From an uncultured Mycoplasmatota bacterium (GTDB lineage: Bacteria; Bacillota_I; Bacilli_A; RF39; UBA660), in NCBI GenBank assembly GCA_946007485.1, contig CAMGAM010000037.1, positions 1-10,462 of the forward strand: a stretch of DNA of 10,462 bases. Reading direction: 5' to 3'. Positions 6,677 to 10,462 of this stretch are shown one piece after another. The notes beneath the pieces were generated by a model. The model saw nothing but the letters and a program-made list of their open reading frames with translations. It did no database searches and was not told the origin of the DNA. Position numbers and translations under genes: made by a program. Each line of letters opens with the position of its first letter. The first letter of the stretch is position 1.

Positions 6677-7375
6677 ATGAAAGATATTGAATATTTCTTA
6701 ATTGATCCAAAAGAATTAAAACAAATAAGAATGTATCGTCTACCAATTGATGCTGGATCAGATATTACCTGTTATCCATATGATTTACATACTGTCATTA
6801 AAATATTTGAAATTACTTGTAATTCTCCCAAAGATAAATTATTTCTTCCCCATAATAAATATGGCAATAATTCATATAGTTTTGTAAATAAAGTTGGTAT
6901 AAATAAAGATGATTTAATTATTTGCTATACCATGCCATATATTCGTGGTGAAAAATTAAATGTCTATAACTTTAATGAACTATCTATTGAAACTTTATTA
7001 TCGTTTATTAAAATCTTTTTAAAAGATACTCACAATATCTCTCAAAATGGTATTTATACTTATGATAATTTTATTTCCAATATTATTCTTAATCGTACTG
7101 GATTTCATAATATTGATCCTATAGATTTTCAAATTATCGATAAAGATCCTACTCTTATTGAAAAAGATAATATTCAAATATTTTTTACTAATTTTTGGGA
7201 ATATTTATTAAATAATAATCTAAGAGATTTCTGTACTAATCACAAGTTATCAAAAGAATTTCTTTATACTGATCCAATATCTTTCTTTACTGAATTAACT
7301 AATACCGTATCATCTACTTATAATCAAGAAATTACCAGTATTAAACAAATAAAAATTTTAACTAAAAAGAAATAA
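6677..7375 (+). CDS. Divergent protein-kinase-like protein, function unknown
   Basis: I do not recognise a named family, but the 232-residue cytoplasmic protein carries a kinase-fold pattern. AGSDITCY (26-33) sits where the nucleotide loop would be, followed by TVIKIFE with Lys42 as the beta-3 lysine. YTMPYIRGEKL (84-94) looks like a hinge. GIYTYDNFISNIIL (125-138) matches the catalytic loop, with Asp130 and Asn135 spaced as in HRDLKPEN although His-Arg is replaced by Thr-Tyr. NIDPIDF (145-151) follows, with Asp147 12 residues after Asn135, close to the usual distance to the DFG Asp. The C-lobe after this is short (about 80 residues). It could be an active small-molecule or protein kinase, or a pseudokinase. 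It has its own consensus promoter, stands between two operons, and ends at a terminator shared with lon. It has no signal peptide or membrane segment. Confidence 0.72.
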   Translation: MKDIEYFLIDPKELKQIRMYRLPIDAGSDITCYPYDLHTVIKIFEITCNSPKDKLFLPHNKYGNNSYSFVNKVGINKDDLIICYTMPYIRGEKLNVYNFNELSIETLLSFIKIFLKDTHNISQNGIYTYDNFISNIILNRTGFHNIDPIDFQIIDKDPTLIEKDNIQIFFTNFWEYLLNNNLRDFCTNHKLSKEFLYTDPISFFTELTNTVSSTYNQEITSIKQIKILTKKK

Positions 7376-7390
7376 CTTTTTTATTCATGC

Positions 7391-7425
7391 AAAAACTCTA
7401 TTTCTAACAAGAAACAGAGTTTTTT
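7391..7425. terminator. Bidirectional terminator between the kinase-like gene and lon
   Basis: Arms 7391-7405 and 7410-7424 pair over 15 positions with one A/C mismatch, around the loop AACA. T-runs flank it in both directions. It starts 15 bases after the TAA of the kinase-like gene, and its right arm touches the lon stop codon (7426-7424). Confidence 0.85.
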
Positions 7426-9700
7426 AAAATAAATCATTATATATTTCTAAATAACTATTAACATATTTTATCTTTATTCCTTTAATAAGTTCTCTTGGAA
7501 TATCTTTCAAATCTTCTTTATTATCGATAGGAATATATATTGTTTTAATATTATTATTAATTGCTGCCAATACTTTTTCTTTAATTCCACCAACTGGTAA
7601 TATTTTTCCTCTTAAAGTAATTTCTCCAGTCATGCTAATAGAACTATCTATTGGTATATTTTTAATTAAACTAATAATCGCTGTAATAACTGCTACTCCA
7701 GCTGATGGTCCATCTTTTGGTACTCCTCCATTTTCAAAATGAATATGAAAATCATTTTCTCTAAATATCTTACTATCTATATCTATTATTTTATAATTTC
7801 CTTTAATATAACTAATTGCTACATATCCACTCTCTTTAACCATATCTCCAAGCATTCCCGTATATATTAAATTTCCATTTCCTTGATACATTAATGAAGA
7901 TACTTTCAAAATACATCCCCCATATGGTGTATATCCTAAAGCATTAACCACTCCCACATAACTATCTTTTTCATTAGCTAATTGTTGATATTTATAATTA
8001 CCTAAATATTCTTTAATATCAATTTTTTCTCCATCAGTCTTATTAATTAATACTTTTCTAAATATCTTATCTAAACATCTTTCTAACTGTCTTACTCCAG
8101 ATTCTCTCGTATAATTTAATATAATATTCTTAATATTATTACTACTCAAATTAACTTTTATTTGATAATCATTCTCTAACTTAGGAATAATATAATTATT
8201 AGCAATATTCTCTTTTTCTGCTACTGTATAACTAGATAAATCTATAATCTCTAATCTATCTCTAAGTGCATCAGGTATCGTATCAGTATCATTTCCCGTA
8301 AGAATAAATAATACTTTTGATAAGTCATATTCAAGTTCAATATAATTATCACAAAACATTCTATTTTGTTCTTTATCTAAAACATCAAGTAATGCTGAAG
8401 CTGGATCTCCTTTATAATCTTTTGTTAATTTATCAATTTCATCTATTAAAAATACTGGATTATTGACTCCTACTTTTTTAAGTCCCTGAATAATTTTACC
8501 CGGACTAGCTCCCATATAAGTTCTTCTGTGTCCTACAATTTCTCCTTCATCATGTACTCCACCGACACTAATTTTTACAAATTTTCTTCCTAAAGCATCA
8601 GCAATTGATTTTGCTAAAGTTGTCTTTCCAACTCCTGGAGGTCCTATTAAACAAAGTATTGGACTCTTATCACTCTTAATTCTCTTATTAACTGCAATAT
8701 ATTCAATAATTCTTTCTTTAACACTATCAAGTCCAAAATGAGTCTTATTTAAACTACTCATTACTTCATCTATATCATTCTTATCTTTAGTACTTTTCTT
8801 CCAAGGTAAACTAACTACCCATTCAATATAATTTCTAATAATTGATAACTCTGGACTAGTCGGAGCAGTAAGTTCATATCTATTCATCTCCTCCTTAAGT
8901 CTCTCACTAACATAATCTGGATATTCAGAAGCATCTATCTTATTATTAAGTTTTTCTATATCATTATCTTTAATATCTATCTCATTAATCTCTTCTTTAA
9001 TTAACTTAATCTTTTCTTTAAGAATATAATTTTTCTGATCATCATCTAACTTATTCTTTAAATTTTCTTCTATCTCATTCTCTAACTTAACCGTTTCCAT
9101 CTCCCGATTTAAATCTTCAATAATCAGTTTAATTCTATTCATTGGATTAGGCATATCAATATATCTAATTTTCTCCATATAATCAATTGGTAATTCAAAA
9201 ACGATTATATCAGATAATCTAGATAAACTATTAACTCCATTAATTCTTCCTAATACATTATTAGATATATAAGAAGAAATTTCTATATAATCATTTAAAT
9301 CTTTAAGTAATATTCTTCTAAGGGCATTTGCTTCTACTTCATTATAATCATATTCCTTAGTTGGAATAACAAAAGCCGAATAACTATTATCATCATTTTC
9401 TATATAATTAAGTACCTCTACCCTGTCAATTCCTACTACTACTAATCTAATTATTCCATTTGGAAGTTCTAATTTTGTCTTTATTTTTCCAAGTACTCCC
9501 ATCTTTGGTAATTTTCTTATATTAGGTCTCTCTTCTAAAGTATCACTTAAGTTAACAAATAAAATATGATTATCATGGCGTCTTTCACTAATATCTAATA
9601 TTCTTTTTTCAAGTTCTGAAGATATTTCTATTCTAAGTTCATTATAAGGAAACAATACTACATCTCTCAAAAATAATACTGGCAAATTAGTTTCAACCAT
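7424..9700 (-). CDS. lon: ATP-dependent protease LonA
   Basis: A full-length cytoplasmic ATP-dependent serine protease that degrades misfolded and regulatory proteins as a hexamer. From the ATG at 9700 it has 758 residues. The N-terminal LON substrate domain begins LPVLFLRDVVLFP (5-17). A charged, coiled-coil-like stretch follows (about 195-255). The AAA+ module has Walker A GPPGVGKT (353-360), the pore-region SVGGVHDE and GHRRTYMGA, and Walker B FLIDEID (417-423). GVRQLER (535-541) matches the sensor-2 region. The protease domain has KDGPSAG with catalytic Ser666, TGEITLRG, and GGIKEK with catalytic Lys707. All key residues are present. An in-frame GTG at 9709 belongs to the AGGTGA ribosome binding site (9711-9706). 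ATG codons at 9703 and 9700 are both possible, and 9700 has the better 5-base spacing. It is a single-gene transcript with a hairpin in its roughly 87-base leader. Confidence 0.96.
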   Translation of the reverse strand: MVETNLPVLFLRDVVLFPYNELRIEISSELEKRILDISERRHDNHILFVNLSDTLEERPNIRKLPKMGVLGKIKTKLELPNGIIRLVVVGIDRVEVLNYIENDDNSYSAFVIPTKEYDYNEVEANALRRILLKDLNDYIEISSYISNNVLGRINGVNSLSRLSDIIVFELPIDYMEKIRYIDMPNPMNRIKLIIEDLNREMETVKLENEIEENLKNKLDDDQKNYILKEKIKLIKEEINEIDIKDNDIEKLNNKIDASEYPDYVSERLKEEMNRYELTAPTSPELSIIRNYIEWVVSLPWKKSTKDKNDIDEVMSSLNKTHFGLDSVKERIIEYIAVNKRIKSDKSPILCLIGPPGVGKTTLAKSIADALGRKFVKISVGGVHDEGEIVGHRRTYMGASPGKIIQGLKKVGVNNPVFLIDEIDKLTKDYKGDPASALLDVLDKEQNRMFCDNYIELEYDLSKVLFILTGNDTDTIPDALRDRLEIIDLSSYTVAEKENIANNYIIPKLENDYQIKVNLSSNNIKNIILNYTRESGVRQLERCLDKIFRKVLINKTDGEKIDIKEYLGNYKYQQLANEKDSYVGVVNALGYTPYGGCILKVSSLMYQGNGNLIYTGMLGDMVKESGYVAISYIKGNYKIIDIDSKIFRENDFHIHFENGGVPKDGPSAGVAVITAIISLIKNIPIDSSISMTGEITLRGKILPVGGIKEKVLAAINNNIKTIYIPIDNKEDLKDIPRELIKGIKIKYVNSYLEIYNDLF

Positions 9701-9718
9701 CATAATCACCTACTATCA

Positions 9719-9771
9719 AAAAAACAAAGAAACTGTCATTATCTCTATTAATAATAAATTTAATAACAGTT
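9719..9771 (-). promoter_or_regulatory. Terminator-like hairpin in the lon leader
   Basis: On the minus strand AACTGTTATTA (9771-9761) pairs with TAATGACAGTT (9741-9731) over 11 positions with one G-U wobble, around a 19-base loop. It is followed by a T-rich run (TCTTTGTTTTTTT, 9730-9718) and then the lon ribosome binding site (9711-9706). The form is that of an attenuator; no ligand or switch is identified. Confidence 0.45.
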
Positions 9772-9793
9772 CACTTCCTTTTCATGACTACTT

Positions 9794-9822
9794 ATTTTAA
9801 AAGTCTTTTAATGATATATCAA
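9794..9822 (-). promoter_or_regulatory. lon: Candidate lon promoter
   Basis: Minus strand: TTGATA (9822-9817), a 17-base spacer, TAAAAT (9799-9794), each one base off consensus. The predicted start near 9787 gives a leader of about 87 bases that includes the hairpin at 9731-9771. Confidence 0.55.
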
Positions 9823-9860
9823 TAGATTTGACACATTATTGACAAACTTTTTTCACACTC

Positions 9861-9882
9861 AAAATTTTCCCCAAAATTTTCC
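9861..9882. repeat. Direct repeat AAAATTTTCC x2 upstream of the right-hand promoter
   Basis: AAAATTTTCC at 9861-9870 and 9873-9882, with CC between (period 12). The second copy ends 12 bases before the TTGACA at 9895. The A and T tracts could act as an RNA polymerase UP element or as a paired protein-binding site. Confidence 0.5.
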
Positions 9883-9894
9883 ATATTTTTTTCA

Positions 9895-9923
9895 TTGACA
9901 ACCCTAGATTTTTCTCTTATAAT
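9895..9923 (+). promoter_or_regulatory. Perfect consensus promoter P1 of the right-hand gene
   Basis: TTGACA (9895-9900), a 17-base spacer, TATAAT (9918-9923). The predicted start near 9930 gives a leader of about 94 bases. Confidence 0.8.
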
Positions 9924-9972
9924 AAATAACCATAGACAAAGTATCACTATAAATTCAATATCATTATTTTTA

Positions 9973-10001
9973 TTGTAATTATCACTCTTTTAATATATAA
10001 T
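9973..10001 (+). promoter_or_regulatory. Second promoter P2 of the right-hand gene
   Basis: TTGTAA (9973-9978), a 17-base spacer, TATAAT (9996-10001). The predicted start near 10008 gives a leader of about 16 bases with AAGGA at 10010-10014. Confidence 0.6.
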
Positions 10002-10023
10002 AAAAATATAAGGAATGATAGTT

Positions 10024-10462
10024 ATGTATTTTAAAGATAAAAGTAATACAAATATAGATTCAGAGTTTAATAACAAAAAAATTGATATAAAGTTCGATAT
10101 AAAAAAAATGAAAATACCTTTAATTATTTTGATAATAATAATTATCTTGATAATAGGAATAATAATTTTAATTAATACTGGATTATTTAAGAAAGAAATT
10201 AATTATTTTCTAACTCTTGAAGGAGAAGAATTAATAACTATATATAAAGGAAATGAATATGTGGAACCAGGATACTCGGGTAGAGATAGTTTAGGAAATG
10301 ATTTAACAAATGAAGTAGTTGTTTCTAGTAATATTGATACTTCAATTGTAGGCGATTATGAGGTAGTTTATACCTTAAATGATAAGATATTAACTAGATA
10401 TATTTCAGTTGTCGATAAGCCAGTTGGGGCAACTTCAATATATTTAATTGGAGATTTGACAA
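10024..10462 (+). CDS. Membrane-anchored protein with DUF5011-like Ig domain (partial, cut by the window end)
   Basis: The first 146 codons of an open frame with no stop before the edge. Residues 1-30 are charged and should be cytoplasmic. Residues 31-51 are an almost pure Ile/Leu membrane segment (IPLIILIIII...), giving a type II anchor with the rest outside the cell. Residues about 60-132 match the DUF5011/bacterial Ig-like pattern: a first strand LTLEGEELITIYKGNEYVEP, then GYSGRDSLGNDLTNEV, then GDYEVVYTLND and RYISVVD. Such domains are usually spacers between the membrane and a catalytic or binding domain; that domain would lie past the window. AAGGA (10010-10014) sits 9 bases before the ATG at 10024. 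An in-frame ATG at 10015 touches that site, so it is less likely. Two tandem promoters precede it. Confidence 0.82.
   Translation, partial: MYFKDKSNTNIDSEFNNKKIDIKFDIKKMKIPLIILIIIIILIIGIIILINTGLFKKEINYFLTLEGEELITIYKGNEYVEPGYSGRDSLGNDLTNEVVVSSNIDTSIVGDYEVVYTLNDKILTRYISVVDKPVGATSIYLIGDLT

Larger units (their letters stand above)
9701..10023. other. Divergent regulatory region between lon and the right-hand gene
   Basis: No protein gene of any length is convincing in these 323 bases. It holds the lon ribosome binding site, leader hairpin and promoter (minus), a pair of TTGACA motifs, a doubled AAAATTTTCC, and two tandem plus-strand promoters. No tRNA-like or known riboswitch fold was recognised. 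Confidence 0.7.

Overview
This is a very AT-rich stretch of a bacterial chromosome that uses the standard bacterial code. Every Trp in the predicted proteins that I checked is TGG, and TGA acts as a stop. Shine-Dalgarno sites (AGGAG/AGGTGA), sigma-A type promoters, a Firmicutes-style Lon, a long-form thymidylate kinase, dockerin and cadherin-like surface proteins and an NPxTG sorting signal all suggest a low-GC Gram-positive anaerobe (Bacillota, possibly an uncultured gut Bacilli/Clostridia lineage). The lineage is inference; there is no rRNA or tRNA here.

Layout, left to right. (1) 1-304, minus: the 5' part of a frameshifted type III toxin (ToxN/AbiQ family), with a good promoter still upstream at 370-398. 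(2) 518-1096, plus: a YigZ/IMPACT family protein. It converges on tmk (1099-1800, minus) through one perfect hairpin that contains both stop codons. (3) 1871-2680, minus: a DUF368 membrane protein, a family shown to translocate polyprenyl phosphate. (4) 2747-6543, minus: a three-gene operon, transcribed from 6543 down to 2747, of surface proteins built from a cohesin-like domain, cadherin-like beta-sandwich domains, one dockerin and membrane or sortase anchors. It ends in an intrinsic terminator pressed against the DUF368 ribosome binding site. (5) 6677-7375, plus: a divergent, unassigned protein-kinase-like gene. (6) 7424-9700, minus: a complete LonA protease, convergent with the kinase-like gene over a shared terminator. 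(7) 9701-10023: a regulatory stretch with a lon promoter, a lon leader hairpin and two tandem promoters pointing right. (8) 10024 to the edge, plus: a membrane-anchored protein with a DUF5011-like Ig domain, cut by the window end.

The housekeeping functions (nucleotide metabolism, lipid-carrier recycling, proteolysis) look ordinary. The most distinctive part is the surface operon. All three proteins start with the same cohesin-like domain carrying a C-x11/12-C cysteine pair, and only the middle one carries a dockerin. That suggests a small self-assembling, non-cellulosomal cell-surface complex. Other points of interest are the decayed toxin, the unusual kinase-like protein, the lon leader hairpin, and the very short 5' leaders predicted for most promoters.
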